Shown here: positions 1 through 8,571 of the stretch, piece by piece | Layout of the letters: the number at the start of each line of letters is the position of its first letter | Position numbering within the stretch: the stretch's first letter is position 1 | Assembly (NCBI GenBank): GCA_003385635.1 | Contig: QQUY01000003.1 | Location: forward strand, 372,001 to 436,000 | DNA: 64,000 nucleotides | Direction: 5' to 3' | Origin: Acidobacteriota bacterium | GTDB lineage: Bacteria; Acidobacteriota; Blastocatellia; Pyrinomonadales; Pyrinomonadaceae | Position numbers and translations under genes: made by a program | Notes under the pieces: generated by a model | Databases searched by the model: none | Told to the model about the DNA's origin: nothing | Seen by the model: only the letters and a program-made list of their open reading frames with translations

Positions 1-957
1 AGGATCATACGACCACTGAGCAAGATGGGAGCCCGAGTCAGATCTTTGGACGGAAAACTTCCGATAGAGATCGAAGGGGCTACGCCGCTAAAGGGTATAG
101 CCTACGATCTGCCGGTTGCTTCTGCGCAGATAAAATCGTGCCTTTTGTTTGCAGGACTGAATGCGGACGATATCACTACGGTCACTGAACCTGTTTCAAC
201 GAAGAGAGGTCCGGTTTCCCGTGATCATACCGAGCGGATGCTCGAGGCTTTTGGCGCTGATATAGAATTGAAAGACAGAAAAGAAGATGGAGGCTACAAG
301 CACTCGATCTCGATCTCCGGTGCTTCAGAGCTGAAAGGAAGACCGGTGTCCGTGCCCGGCGACATTTCCTCGGCGGCATTTCTGATAGCCGCGGCCGCCG
401 GTCTTGAAGGTTCTGAACTGATAATCCGCGACGTAGGCATTAATCCGACAAGAAGGGCGATAGTAGACGCGGTCATAGAAATGGGTGCGGATCTTGACGT
501 CGCGGAAAAGGAGGCTGCCGGTGGAGAACCGATAGCGGACATTGTCGTAAGAGGCGGGCTTGAACCCTTGTCTGGCCCCTACCGGATCGCCGGCAGTGTT
601 GTTGCAAACCTGATTGACGAGCTTCCCGTCCTCGCTGTTCTCGGCACAAGGCTGGCAGGAGGACTGGAGGTCCGCAACGCTGAAGAACTGCGTCTCAAGG
701 AGTCGGACCGGATAGACGCCGTTGTTTCGAATCTGAGAAAGATGGGTGCTGAAGTCGAGGAATACAACGACGGATTTGGCGTCGGAAATTCTCAGCTGAT
801 CGGAGCAAGGGTCGATTCGTTTGGCGACCACCGGATCGCGATGGCTTTCGCGATCGCCGGATTGTTTGCGGATGGAGAGACCGCCATCTCGGGACACGAA
901 TGTGTCGATGTGTCGTTTCCGGGCTTTTTCCGCGTTCTCTCGGATATTGTAAGCTAG
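1..957 (+). CDS. aroA: EPSP synthase, 5'-truncated by window edge
   Basis: 3' part of 3-phosphoshikimate 1-carboxyvinyltransferase, the shikimate-pathway enzyme that joins shikimate 3-phosphate to phosphoenolpyruvate in the cytoplasm. The frame is open from the first base (RIIRPLSKMGAR), so the ATG at 25 is an internal methionine and the true start lies outside the window; 318 of the usual ~430 residues are present. Family motifs seen are DLPVASAQIKSCLLFAGL, SRDHTERML, VPGDISSAAFLIAAA, ELRLKESDRI and SFGDHRIAMAFA. The stop is 8 bases before the aroK start, so the two shikimate genes are probably co-transcribed. Family assignment is certain. Confidence 0.97.
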   Translation, partial: RIIRPLSKMGARVRSLDGKLPIEIEGATPLKGIAYDLPVASAQIKSCLLFAGLNADDITTVTEPVSTKRGPVSRDHTERMLEAFGADIELKDRKEDGGYKHSISISGASELKGRPVSVPGDISSAAFLIAAAAGLEGSELIIRDVGINPTRRAIVDAVIEMGADLDVAEKEAAGGEPIADIVVRGGLEPLSGPYRIAGSVVANLIDELPVLAVLGTRLAGGLEVRNAEELRLKESDRIDAVVSNLRKMGAEVEEYNDGFGVGNSQLIGARVDSFGDHRIAMAFAIAGLFADGETAISGHECVDVSFPGFFRVLSDIVS

Positions 958-965
958 ACCCCCAA

Positions 966-1523
966 ATGGAACAGAAGAACAAGCGGATTGTCCTGACCGG
1001 TTTCATGGGGGTTGGGAAATCCACGGTCGCGCGCCATCTTTCACGACTAACGGCTAAAAGATATGCGGACCTCGATGATGAGATCGAACGTATTTCCGGC
1101 TCGACGATCAAACGGATCGTCGAAGAAGATGGGATCGATCAGTTCCGGGCACTCGAAACAGAAGTCCTTGCAGATCTGCTTAAAGATGGCCGGACATCGA
1201 TCATATCGCTCGGGGGAGGGGCCTGGATAACGGAAAAGAACAGATCAATGATCAAATCGAACGGAGTCGTCGCCGTGTGGCTCGAGACCACTTTCGATCA
1301 TTGCTGGCGAAACATTCGGTTCTCGCGAAAAGAAAGGCCCCTGGTTAAGAACAAAAGGCAGGCAAAGCGTCTGTTCGAGGAAAGAGAGAAGGTCTATTGT
1401 CTCGCAGATTGGCATTTCGTTATTGACCGGGGCTATAATTCGTTCGACATCGCACAAAGAATAGCCGCAGATGTGTTCTCGATCGACGCCCGGCGGTCCG
1501 GTCGCCGTCGAAAGCGTTTGTAG
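966..1523 (+). CDS. aroK: Shikimate kinase
   Basis: ATP-dependent 3-phosphorylation of shikimate, the step before EPSP synthase. The 185-residue product has the P-loop GFMGVGKST near residue 15, the shikimate-binding DLDDEIE, a GGGAW glycine-rich motif, and the lid-region RFSRKERPLV. The frame is open further upstream into aroA, but ATG at 966 gives the right N-terminus (MEQKNKRIVLTGFMG) directly before the P-loop and starts 8 bases after the aroA stop. Length is normal for the family. The C-terminus ends in a basic RRSGRRRKRL tail, which is not a conserved family feature. Confidence 0.95.
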   Translation: MEQKNKRIVLTGFMGVGKSTVARHLSRLTAKRYADLDDEIERISGSTIKRIVEEDGIDQFRALETEVLADLLKDGRTSIISLGGGAWITEKNRSMIKSNGVVAVWLETTFDHCWRNIRFSRKERPLVKNKRQAKRLFEEREKVYCLADWHFVIDRGYNSFDIAQRIAADVFSIDARRSGRRRKRL

Positions 1524-1596
1524 TCCGTCTCTCCCCCGGTGTATCTGCGGGTTTCGGAATCAAATTTCAATTTTACTTATGAAATCGGAGGGTCCA

Positions 1597-2079
1597 ATGA
1601 AGACAAGGATTCGGGTACTGGTGGTCGCAGCGGCGGCCTTGTTGGCTGTCGCCTGTGGCGGCGTCAGTGATGCAGATCTCAAGACGAAAGCGGAAACCGC
1701 ACTTAAAGGCGATCCGGCAACTTCGACAGTAACAGTGGAAGTTAGTGAAGGCGTAGCGACGATCTCAGGTCAGGTCCAGGATGAAGCTGCAAAAGCGAAG
1801 GCTGCGGAGCTTGCGAATGTCGAAGGCGTTTCGAGTGTCGTGAACAACATCACAGTCGCAGCTGCACCGCCGAAACCTGAAATGGACGACGCGACATTGA
1901 AGAATAGGGCCGAGGAAGCATTGAAGACCAAGAACTGTAAAGACGTGGCAGTTGATGTTTCGGACGGAAAAGTCACCCTGCGAGGTTCTGTCGATCGGAG
2001 CGACCTGGCAGAGTGCATCAGGGTCGTGCAGGAATCGACAAATAAGAGCCCTGCCAATGACCTGAACATTCGCGATTGA
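1597..2079 (+). CDS. Two-BON-domain lipoprotein
   Basis: Secreted 160-residue protein with a hydrophobic N-terminal signal ending in the lipobox-like LLAVAC, so probably lipid-anchored at about Cys22. Two BON-type repeats follow: one around residues 30-85 (VTVEVSEGVATISGQV ... VEGVSSVVNNITV) and one around 95-158 (VAVDVSDGKVTLRGSV). BON domains occur in OsmY-like periplasmic proteins and are thought to bind phospholipid or membranes; no enzymatic role is expected. ATG at 1597 is preferred over upstream in-frame starts because GGAGGG lies just before it and the signal peptide begins there. It is 17 bases upstream of a LysM gene, suggesting a two-gene envelope-stress operon. Confidence 0.85.
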   Translation: MKTRIRVLVVAAAALLAVACGGVSDADLKTKAETALKGDPATSTVTVEVSEGVATISGQVQDEAAKAKAAELANVEGVSSVVNNITVAAAPPKPEMDDATLKNRAEEALKTKNCKDVAVDVSDGKVTLRGSVDRSDLAECIRVVQESTNKSPANDLNIRD

Positions 2080-2096
2080 TCAAGGAGGTAAAGCAA

Positions 2097-2468
2097 ATGC
2101 TGACAGACAAATACAGTTCACTTATCGATATGGCCAACTCAATGGGCGTCGATGACCTTACCGTTAACGAAGGCGACGGAGTACTGCACATTGACGGCAC
2201 GGCCAAAAGCGACGACGACAAGAAGGCATTGTGGGATGAGTATGGGCGGCTTGATCCGGACTTCCGGTCTGGCGACCTCGTTCTGAACATTGCCAGCGCG
2301 GGCGGCGGATCCGGCACGACCTATACGGTCCAGTCGGGAGACACGCTCAGCGCGATCGGACAGAAGTACGGTGTCGCCTGGCGCGACATTTTTGAAGCGA
2401 ACAGGGATATCCTCGACAACCCGGACCTTATCAAACCGGGACAGGAGCTAAAGATCCCGGGAGCGTGA
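2097..2468 (+). CDS. LysM-domain protein
   Basis: 123-residue protein with a C-terminal LysM domain (about residues 74-122; TYTVQSGDTLSAIGQKYG ... NPDLIKPGQELKIPG), which in this family binds peptidoglycan or related glycans. The N-terminal ~65 residues (LTVNEGDGVLHIDGTAKSD) resemble a degenerate BON fold, giving an arrangement like the BON-LysM protein YgaU/Kbp of enterobacteria; that comparison is inference. No signal peptide is visible. The ATG at 2097 follows AGGAGG at 2083-2088 with ideal spacing, so it is preferred over the TTG at 2076 that overlaps the upstream stop. A terminator follows. Confidence 0.85.
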   Translation: MLTDKYSSLIDMANSMGVDDLTVNEGDGVLHIDGTAKSDDDKKALWDEYGRLDPDFRSGDLVLNIASAGGGSGTTYTVQSGDTLSAIGQKYGVAWRDIFEANRDILDNPDLIKPGQELKIPGA

Positions 2469-2490
2469 GCACGATTTGAATGATCGATCG

Positions 2491-2518
2491 AAAGGCCGTC
2501 CGAACAGGGCGGCCTTTT
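2491..2518 (+). terminator. Rho-independent terminator after the LysM gene
   Basis: Stem AAGGCCG / CGGCCTT with an 11-base loop followed by TTTT, 24 bases after the LysM stop codon. Confidence 0.75.
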
Positions 2519-3042
2519 CCTTGACGATTATCAGAATATTCAATGTGATCAACTAGTCCTCGTTGCCTGTCCCCAAGTTGTTCTCCTCCGGCTCCGCTAG
2601 GAGCTCAATGTCTGTAGAATGGCGATACTCAAGCAGACCCGTGCTCCGTTAGGAGCACAACTCTCCGCCATCACATTCAGCCCCTCCGGGGCTGTGGCAA
2701 TCTTTCCCGTCCTGTTTCAGAAAACAAATGTTCTTCTTGGCGCGGCCCCCGGGTGATCGGTATTTCCGGGGATTAAGATCATCAGTTGCCCCCCGTTTCA
2801 ACGGGGGGATAAAGAAGAACCTCCTAGATCTTTCGCCGGCTTTAGCCGCCGATTCTCGGGGCTAAAGCCCCTTTCCGGGTTGTAGCCTCATAACCCCCCG
2901 CTAGAGCAAGGGGCAACTGATAATCACCGCATTCTGGAGTTCACAAGCCGCTGATGCAGTGCAGATCGCTATTCTTAACGAGACAATATGGTCGAAGTGT
3001 CTTCAATAGCTCCATACTTCTTTATCTGCTAAATTTCCCACA
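2519..3042. other. Intergenic region rich in hairpins
   Basis: No gene seen. It contains several short palindromes (around 2596-2612 with GGCTCCGCTAGGAGC, around 2641-2658 with GTGCTCCGTTAGGAGCAC, and around 2678-2694 with CAGCCCCTCCGGGGCTG) and a copy of the large inverted-repeat element listed separately. The last 40 bases should hold the nadB promoter, but no clear -35/-10 pair can be assigned. Confidence 0.6.
2781..2921 (+). repeat. Dispersed palindromic element, copy 1
   Basis: About 141 bp bounded by the inverted termini ATCAGTTGCCCC and GGGGCAACTGAT. Inside are nested hairpins: CCCCCCGTTTCAACGGGGGG, a GCCGGCTTTAGCCG stem and GGGGCTAAAGCCCC. Close copies lie at 16387-16534 (same orientation) and 25365-25503 (opposite), and a damaged one at about 16631-16720. 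The architecture fits a REP/BIME-like or MITE-like non-autonomous element; no transposase gene is in the window. Confidence 0.8.
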
Positions 3043-4599
3043 ATGGCGCAGCAGACCGACTTTATAGTCATCGGAAGCGGGATCGCAGGGCTTCGGGCTT
3101 CGATCGCGCTTGCTTCTGCGGGCTCGCAGGTCACCGTGCTGACGAAAGCCAAGGCCAGCGATTCAAATACGGAATGGGCACAGGGCGGGGTCGCGGTAGT
3201 GCTTTCGGACGATGATAACGCGGAACTGCACGAAGACGACACACTGGAGGCCGGCGCCGGGCTCTGTGACGAGCAAGCCGTTGAGACGCTTGTTACAGAG
3301 GGGACAAAGTACATCCTTGAACTGATCGATTGGGGCACGGAGTTCGACCGCGAGGGCGGAAAGCTGGTCTTTACCCAGGAAGCAGCTCATTCACGGCGCC
3401 GAATCCTTCACGCGGGCGGCGACTCGACGGGAAAGGAAATTGTACGTGCTTTGATCGCGAGGGCGCGGCAGGAAACCACCATCAACCTGCTTCCGTTCGC
3501 CGACACTGAAAAACTGCTGATCAATGACCGGAGATGCGTAGGTGTGCGGTACGCAGATCCGATCCTCAAGTCTCCGCGAGATATATTCGCTAAAGCGGTG
3601 GTATTGTGCACCGGGGGCGCCGGACAGCTATATCTTCATTCTACGAACCCTCCCGGCGCTACCGGAGACGGTATCGCAATGGCCTATTTCGCGGGCGCTG
3701 AGATCGCGGATATGGAGTTCGTTCAATTCCATCCCACGGCGTTGAGCGTAAAAAATGCTCCGCGTTTTCTCTTGTCAGAAGCGATGCGCGGCGAAGGAGG
3801 AGTGCTGAGGAATGCCCACGGCGAGCGGTTCATGAGCAAATACGACGATCGGCTTGAGATGGCACCGCGCGACATCGTTTCCCGCTCGATCGTCCGCGAA
3901 ATGAGAAGAACAGGAACCCGCAATGTCTATCTCGATATGACCTCGAAAACTGAAGAGTTTCTTGTATCGAGGTTTCCCGCTATCTCGAAGACCTGCGCCT
4001 ACTACGGACTAGATATCTCGAAAGATATGCTGCCTGTGTCTCCGGCCTCGCACTATTGCATGGGCGGGGTCAGGACAGATCTGTGGGGTAGGACCACGAT
4101 CCCGGGTCTGTACGCCGCTGGAGAAGTTACCTGTACCGGGGTTCACGGAGCAAATCGGCTGGCGTCAAATTCTCTGCTTGAAGGATTGGTGTTCGGTGCC
4201 CGAGCCGGTGAAGCTGCCGCAAGCGACTCATTGAACATTCAGGTTGAGGAATCAAGCGATGAAACCAGCTCTTACGGAAGCCTGAGCGCGAAAGTCTCGA
4301 CGGCCGTGAGAAAACGTGTGAAGCGTGGAATGTGGGAGTGGGTCGGAATAATGCGCGACGAGGAGTCTTTGTCCCGTGCCTACGCCGAATTCCGTCAGAT
4401 ATCACGGGCGAAGCTTTCGAACGCGTCGCGAAACTTCGTAACGAATGCTCTGCTTGTCGCCCGCGCTGCGCTTTGGAGGAAGGAATCCCGTGGTGGACAT
4501 TTCAGATCGGACTATCCCGAGAGGTCTGACGAATTAAGGGTCCATTCGATCCAGGAAGGGGACAAGGAGATCGATTCAGCGCCGCGGATAAGTTTCTAA
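3043..4599 (+). CDS. nadB: L-aspartate oxidase
   Basis: FAD-dependent oxidation of L-aspartate to iminoaspartate, the first step of de novo NAD synthesis. The 518-residue length is normal. Seen: the N-terminal FAD-binding motif IVIGSGIAGLRASIAL, the NTEWAQGGVAVVL segment, HSRRRILHAGGDSTG, the substrate-region ASHYCMGGVRTD and the C-terminal FAD motif GLYAAGEVTCTGVHGANRLA. NadB is distinguished from succinate dehydrogenase subunit A by its overall pattern and by the absence of sdh neighbours. The partner nadA is not in the window; the last NAD step, nadE, begins 60 kb away at the right edge. The last ~25 residues look variable. Confidence 0.95.
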   Translation: MAQQTDFIVIGSGIAGLRASIALASAGSQVTVLTKAKASDSNTEWAQGGVAVVLSDDDNAELHEDDTLEAGAGLCDEQAVETLVTEGTKYILELIDWGTEFDREGGKLVFTQEAAHSRRRILHAGGDSTGKEIVRALIARARQETTINLLPFADTEKLLINDRRCVGVRYADPILKSPRDIFAKAVVLCTGGAGQLYLHSTNPPGATGDGIAMAYFAGAEIADMEFVQFHPTALSVKNAPRFLLSEAMRGEGGVLRNAHGERFMSKYDDRLEMAPRDIVSRSIVREMRRTGTRNVYLDMTSKTEEFLVSRFPAISKTCAYYGLDISKDMLPVSPASHYCMGGVRTDLWGRTTIPGLYAAGEVTCTGVHGANRLASNSLLEGLVFGARAGEAAASDSLNIQVEESSDETSSYGSLSAKVSTAVRKRVKRGMWEWVGIMRDEESLSRAYAEFRQISRAKLSNASRNFVTNALLVARAALWRKESRGGHFRSDYPERSDELRVHSIQEGDKEIDSAPRISF

Positions 4600-4609
4600 A
4601 GGAGGCGAA

Positions 4610-5242
4610 ATGAAAAGGCTATTCCTGTTCTCGCTGATAGCATCAGTGGCACTCTGTGCTGTCATAGGGATCGCCGTGATCATCCTCGGAAACTTCGGTG
4701 AACTGGAACAGAAGATTCTGCTCACGACGTTTACAGTTACCTGTATGAGCATCCTGGGCCTCGCCTGCGGTCCCGCCTACGAAACCGAAAGAGGGCGGAT
4801 CGTTGCGACTCCGGGAATCGTGCTTGCGGTCACGGCGGGCGCAGCGTGGATGTTCCTGATCTGGGTCAACAGCATGCCGGAGAGCCAGCTCATTCCAAAA
4901 GGGATAATGACTGCTACGCTGCTTGCGATCGTGTTTGCTCACCTGTCGCTTGTGGTCCTGGCAAAGCTGGAGAAGCGGTTCTTGTGGGCGCAGTATCTGC
5001 TCTATGTTTGTGTGGCGGCGCTTACCGGCCTGCTTCTGAGCCTGATCTGGTTCACTGACACTTTCGAATCGGACGTCACGTTTAGAGCCCTTGGGGTGCT
5101 GTCGATACTCGTCGCGGCGCTGACGATCTCCGTTCCCGTACTTCACAAACTGAGCGACACGCAAACAGACGAAGCAAAGATCGACGACGAGATCGAGCGG
5201 CTCCGTGCCCGGATCGCTGAACTTGAGGCGAGAAAACAGTAG
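4610..5242 (+). CDS. Six-TM membrane protein with C-terminal coiled coil
   Basis: 210-residue inner-membrane protein not assignable to a named family. About six hydrophobic segments are visible (starting near residues 4, 35, 65, 100, 125 and 148), then a charged C-terminal helix (DDEIERLRARIAELEARKQ) that looks like a short coiled coil facing the cytoplasm. A strong ribosome site AAAGGAGG precedes the ATG and the gene starts 10 bases after nadB, so it is in the nadB transcript. Co-transcription alone does not show a role in NAD metabolism. Confidence 0.75.
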   Translation: MKRLFLFSLIASVALCAVIGIAVIILGNFGELEQKILLTTFTVTCMSILGLACGPAYETERGRIVATPGIVLAVTAGAAWMFLIWVNSMPESQLIPKGIMTATLLAIVFAHLSLVVLAKLEKRFLWAQYLLYVCVAALTGLLLSLIWFTDTFESDVTFRALGVLSILVAALTISVPVLHKLSDTQTDEAKIDDEIERLRARIAELEARKQ

Positions 5243-5312
5243 GGGCGGGGGTTGTCCCCGGCGTTTCGGAAGCACTAGTCGCAAGGCGGGCAGAAGCCCC
5301 GCCGGTACAAGA

Positions 5313-6014
5313 CTAAACCAACAACTTCTCGTAGATGATGAAAACGCCGAGCCCTAGGCTGAGAAGGCCTGCCGCTCCGAGGATGGACTTGTTCAGGGCA
5401 CTAAACCGGCCCGCCGTGAGATGGATCGGTAGTCCGATCAGGAGACTCATCAGCATCATCCCCGCGATCGAGCCGACGCCGAACAGCACCATGTAAAGAA
5501 TGGCGACCGCAGGTGTATCAATTGTCGGCAATACCAGCAACATAACGCCTGCGCTTCCTGCCAGGCCGTGTACCATTCCGATCGCCACGGACCTTGGACT
5601 AAAGTGCCTGAAGTGGTGGGCTTCTTCTTTCTTCTCGTCTTTGTGGGTGTGTACGTGTGTATGTTCGAGCCCATCGTGCTCGTGGGTGTGTATGTGAATA
5701 GTCGACTTTCGGAATAGTTTCACCAATGCATTTAGGCCCAGCAGGACGAGCATCGCTCCCACGACCGCTTCCAGACGCGCTTCCATCGCTTCCGATATCT
5801 GGAGCTTCAGGAAGATCACGAGCATACCCACAACAAGTATCGCGAGCGTATGCCCTACTCCCCAAAAGCCGCCGACGATCATAGAGTTGAGTAGGCTCTT
5901 CTTTTCAGCGACGATCGTTGAGACCGCTGCCAGATGGTCCGGATCCTTGGCGTGCCAAAGGCCGAGAAGGAAGCCAAAGCCAAGTACCGAGAATGTGGAG
6001 AGTTCAGGCGACAT
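5313..6014 (-). CDS. Nickel/cobalt-type (UreH/NiCoT-like) transporter
   Basis: 233-residue polytopic membrane protein, about six TM segments. The first helix carries HAKDPDH at residues 21-27, the HX4DH signature of nickel/cobalt permeases and UreH-like proteins; GVGHT (about 52-56) and GMVHGLAGSAGVMLL (about 146-160) match the same superfamily. Between TM3 and TM4 is a His-rich loop (about residues 107-138, with runs such as HIHTHEHDG and HTHVHTH) likely to bind metal ions. Known for the family: uptake or export of Ni2+/Co2+. A LarA-type racemase at 29901-31151 needs nickel and is a possible but distant consumer. No urease or hydrogenase genes are in the window. Confidence 0.8.
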   Translation of the reverse strand: MSPELSTFSVLGFGFLLGLWHAKDPDHLAAVSTIVAEKKSLLNSMIVGGFWGVGHTLAILVVGMLVIFLKLQISEAMEARLEAVVGAMLVLLGLNALVKLFRKSTIHIHTHEHDGLEHTHVHTHKDEKKEEAHHFRHFSPRSVAIGMVHGLAGSAGVMLLVLPTIDTPAVAILYMVLFGVGSIAGMMLMSLLIGLPIHLTAGRFSALNKSILGAAGLLSLGLGVFIIYEKLLV

Positions 6015-6018
6015 TGAT

Positions 6019-6280
6019 TAGAAGACAGAAGACAGAAGTCAGGAGTCATAAGTCAGGAGTCAGAAGTCAGGAGTCAGGAGTCAGGAAAAAAGCATTACAC
6101 AGGAGAGTCTCAAAATATTCAACTTCACAAACTGAACAGACTCAACAGACCCAACCGACTCAACAGACTGGACAGACTCAATAGACCCAACCGACTCAAC
6201 AGACCCAACCGACTCGACAGACCAAACAGACCGAGCAGATTTAACCGACTCAACAGACCCAATAGACCCGACGAACTCCC
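6019..6280. repeat. Short-period degenerate tandem repeats
   Basis: Two low-complexity arrays lie between the transporter and the POT gene. The first (about 6019-6090) repeats AGAAGACAG and AGTCAGGAGTC units; the second (about 6126-6280) repeats a 10-base CAGACTCAAC / CAGACCCAAC-like unit with drift. Similar GAAGACAGAAG or ACTTCTGACTT arrays occur at about 11570-11605, 11880-11920 and 19783-19855. They contain no start codon with a usable frame and no spacer structure. Confidence 0.8.
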
Positions 6281-6288
6281 CCCGACCG

Positions 6289-7848
6289 TTACGCAGCCTC
6301 CTCCTCGTCGCGAATGTACAGCTTCTTGACGAGCGGAGAGATCAGCAACAGTACAACCGCGCCGACGATCAGGATGATCGCGACATTCGAAAAGATCCCG
6401 GTGAGAACCGTAGCGCTTTCCTGGAATTCGCCTGCAATGCGCCCTGCAACATAGTTACCCATCGAGATCGAGAGAAACCAAACGCCGAGCATCAATGAAA
6501 CCATGTTCCCGGGTGCCAGTTTGGTCATCGAGCTGAGCCCGACAGGGCTGAGGCAGAGTTCGCCGATCGTATGAAGAAGATAGACCAGAATCAGCCACCA
6601 GAACGTGACCTTACCGGCATCGGTGAACGAAGCCGCATAACCCACGACCACAAAACCAAGGCCGGCGAAGAACAGCCCGAACGCAAACTTCACGGCGTCC
6701 GTCGGCTGGCGTTTGCCCATCGCCACCCAGATCCAAGCAAAAACAGGAGCGAGGATCACAATGAATGCCGGGTTGACGGTCTGCAGCCAGCTTGCCGGGA
6801 AGTTGTATCCGAAGAGCGTTGTCTCGGTCAGTTTTTCGGCGAAGAGATTGAGGCTGGTCGCGGCCTGTTCGAATCCCATCCAGAACAGCATCGAGAACGT
6901 GAAAAGCACTGTGATAACGCCGAGCCGCTTCCAGTCGTCGACCGAAAGTTTATCCTGCATTCCCGTCAGAAGGACACCAAGCAGTCCGGCGACCAGGACA
7001 ACCGGCATCAAGACATAGCTTAGCGAGAAGTCAAAGCCGTAGAAGTATGCGGCTCCCGCGATCAGAGCTACAGAGATCACGATCAATGCCACGATCTGGA
7101 TGAGATAGCCGGTGCTCATCTCGGCCATCATCTCGCCGCCTTCTTCGTTAGGGGTTGTTTTTGGAGGCTCTCCGACCCCTTTCAGGTGTCGTTTTCCGAC
7201 TATGTACTGCACGAGCCCAAGCGCCATCCCAACTCCCGCGGCGGCAAACCCGAAGTGCCAGCTACTGTTCGGATCGATCCCCCAGCCGGCGATCACGGTC
7301 CTGAAATACTGATCCTGCGCAAGATAACCGCAGACAAGCGGGGCGATCATCGCACCTATATTGATCCCCATATAGAAGATCGAAAATCCCGCGTCACGCC
7401 GTTCGTCCTCTTTCGTATACAGGTCGCCGACCATCGCACTGATGTTCGACTTCAAAAAACCGGTTCCTACGGCGACAAGGACAAGGCCGAGGTAAAAGAA
7501 CGTGATCGTCGGCACTGCCAGAGAGAAATGGCCGAGCATTATGATCACGCCACCTATAAAGGTCGCCCGGTAGGCTCCTATAAACCGGTCGGCGATCCAG
7601 CCGCCGATCAGCGGCAGGAAGTAGACCGACGACGCATAAAGGCCGTAGATCGGGCCAGCGTAGGCCGGATCCCAGCCAAGACCGCCATTGGCAATAGCCG
7701 CGGTCATGTACAGGAAGAGGATCGCCCTCATCCCGTAAAAGCTGAACCGTTCCCACATTTCCGTGAAAAACAGCGTAGAGAGTCCACGCGGATGCCCGAA
7801 AAAGCCTTTCAGTTCCACGCCTGCCGCCGAATCATGAGTAGCGCTCAT
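6289..7848 (-). CDS. POT/PTR2-family proton-coupled peptide transporter
   Basis: 519-residue MFS protein for proton-driven uptake of di- and tripeptides. Seen: the N-terminal FFTEMWERFSFYGMRAIL (the ExxER-FYG signature of POT proteins), GGWIADRFIGAYRATFIGG between TM2 and TM3, and the PTR2 motif FSIFYMGINIGAMIAPLVCG. About 12-14 TM helices are visible and the tail is basic (KKLYIRDEEEAA). The ATG at 7848 is chosen because the 62 upstream in-frame residues lack family features. No clear Shine-Dalgarno is seen. It stands alone between repeat arrays. Confidence 0.92.
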   Translation of the reverse strand: MSATHDSAAGVELKGFFGHPRGLSTLFFTEMWERFSFYGMRAILFLYMTAAIANGGLGWDPAYAGPIYGLYASSVYFLPLIGGWIADRFIGAYRATFIGGVIIMLGHFSLAVPTITFFYLGLVLVAVGTGFLKSNISAMVGDLYTKEDERRDAGFSIFYMGINIGAMIAPLVCGYLAQDQYFRTVIAGWGIDPNSSWHFGFAAAGVGMALGLVQYIVGKRHLKGVGEPPKTTPNEEGGEMMAEMSTGYLIQIVALIVISVALIAGAAYFYGFDFSLSYVLMPVVLVAGLLGVLLTGMQDKLSVDDWKRLGVITVLFTFSMLFWMGFEQAATSLNLFAEKLTETTLFGYNFPASWLQTVNPAFIVILAPVFAWIWVAMGKRQPTDAVKFAFGLFFAGLGFVVVGYAASFTDAGKVTFWWLILVYLLHTIGELCLSPVGLSSMTKLAPGNMVSLMLGVWFLSISMGNYVAGRIAGEFQESATVLTGIFSNVAIILIVGAVVLLLISPLVKKLYIRDEEEAA

Positions 7849-8069
7849 AGGTTGTCGAATTGAATCCTGAAATTGGAGGAGATCACGGCAGAATATAGCA
7901 GATTGCTTGATTTTGTGGAAGGAGAAGACAGGAGACAGGAGATGAGGAATCGGATTTGCCCTGAAGGGGCAACGGAGGTTAGCCCGGTGCAAGCCGAAGG
8001 CGCAGCTCCGGGTGAGAATGGGCTCCCAACTCATTTAGCCGCGGAGCGGCGATGCGTTCGATTACCGTG

Positions 8070-8134
8070 GCGCGAACTTCAGTTTGCGCCAACTCCTTTC
8101 TATCACTTACGATCGCGACAAGCTGAAGCTCGTC
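8070..8134 (+). repeat. Dispersed hairpin pair, family B, copy 1
   Basis: Near-palindrome GCGCGAACTTCAGTTTGCGC (8070-8089) followed ~30 bases later by a second hairpin (GACAAGCTGAAGCTCGTC). The same pair recurs at 11780-11846 and, inverted, at 19618-19685; a half copy is at 25247-25270. Confidence 0.7.
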
Positions 8135-8179
8135 TTACTGATCCTGTTCCGCAGACGAATGGCGGAAACGCGACCGTGA

Positions 8180-8465
8180 GGGAGCGTGCCTGAGGCGCAA
8201 GCCGAATCGTCCCGTTACACGTCGAGATCTCAGATCTTAAATTTCAGATCTCAGAGAAGAAATTCCAGATTCCAAATTCCAAAGCAGGCAAGTCTCTTTC
8301 GATGGCGGACTCGCAAACGTAAGGGAGCGTGCCTGAGGCGCAAGCCGAATCGTCCCGTTACACGTCGAGATCTCAGATCTTAAATTTCAGATCTCAGAGA
8401 AGAAATTCCAGATTCCAAATTCCAAAGCAGGCAAGTCTCTGTCGATGGCGGACACGCGACCGTGA
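8180..8465 (+). repeat. 143-bp tandem duplication
   Basis: Two consecutive 143-bp units (8180-8322 and 8323-8465), nearly identical apart from a few substitutions near the end, with the start of a third unit (GGGAGTGTGC) at 8466. Each unit opens with GGGAGCGTGCCTGAGGCGCA and holds the internal palindrome-like stretch AGATCTCAGATCTTAAATTT. The bases preceding the first unit also resemble a unit end, and related DNA occurs at about 11690-11735. Confidence 0.85.
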
Positions 8466-8571
8466 GGGAGTGTGCAGTCTTGCACCGCTTTTATTTCGCG
8501 ATCGAATGTTGCAATATGTTCCGAATCGCTCGACAATCTCTCTCTTTTTCTTCAGTCAGACAAGAATCGTC

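Larger units (their letters stand above)
7849..8571. other. Repeat-rich intergenic region upstream of the POT gene
   Basis: No supported gene. It contains a hairpin of the 'cgcgaacttcagtttgcgc' family (about 8070-8134) and the 143-bp tandem duplication at 8180-8465. Short frames running through it reproduce the duplicated DNA twice, as expected for non-coding repeats. Confidence 0.65.

Noticed and set aside
6126..6280. Possible CRISPR array
   Set aside because: Units are only about 10 bases, drift continuously and have no unique spacers.
7186..7863. 225-residue plus-strand frame antisense to the POT transporter
   Set aside because: Shadow of the minus-strand gene, with highly charged composition and no domain or ribosome site.
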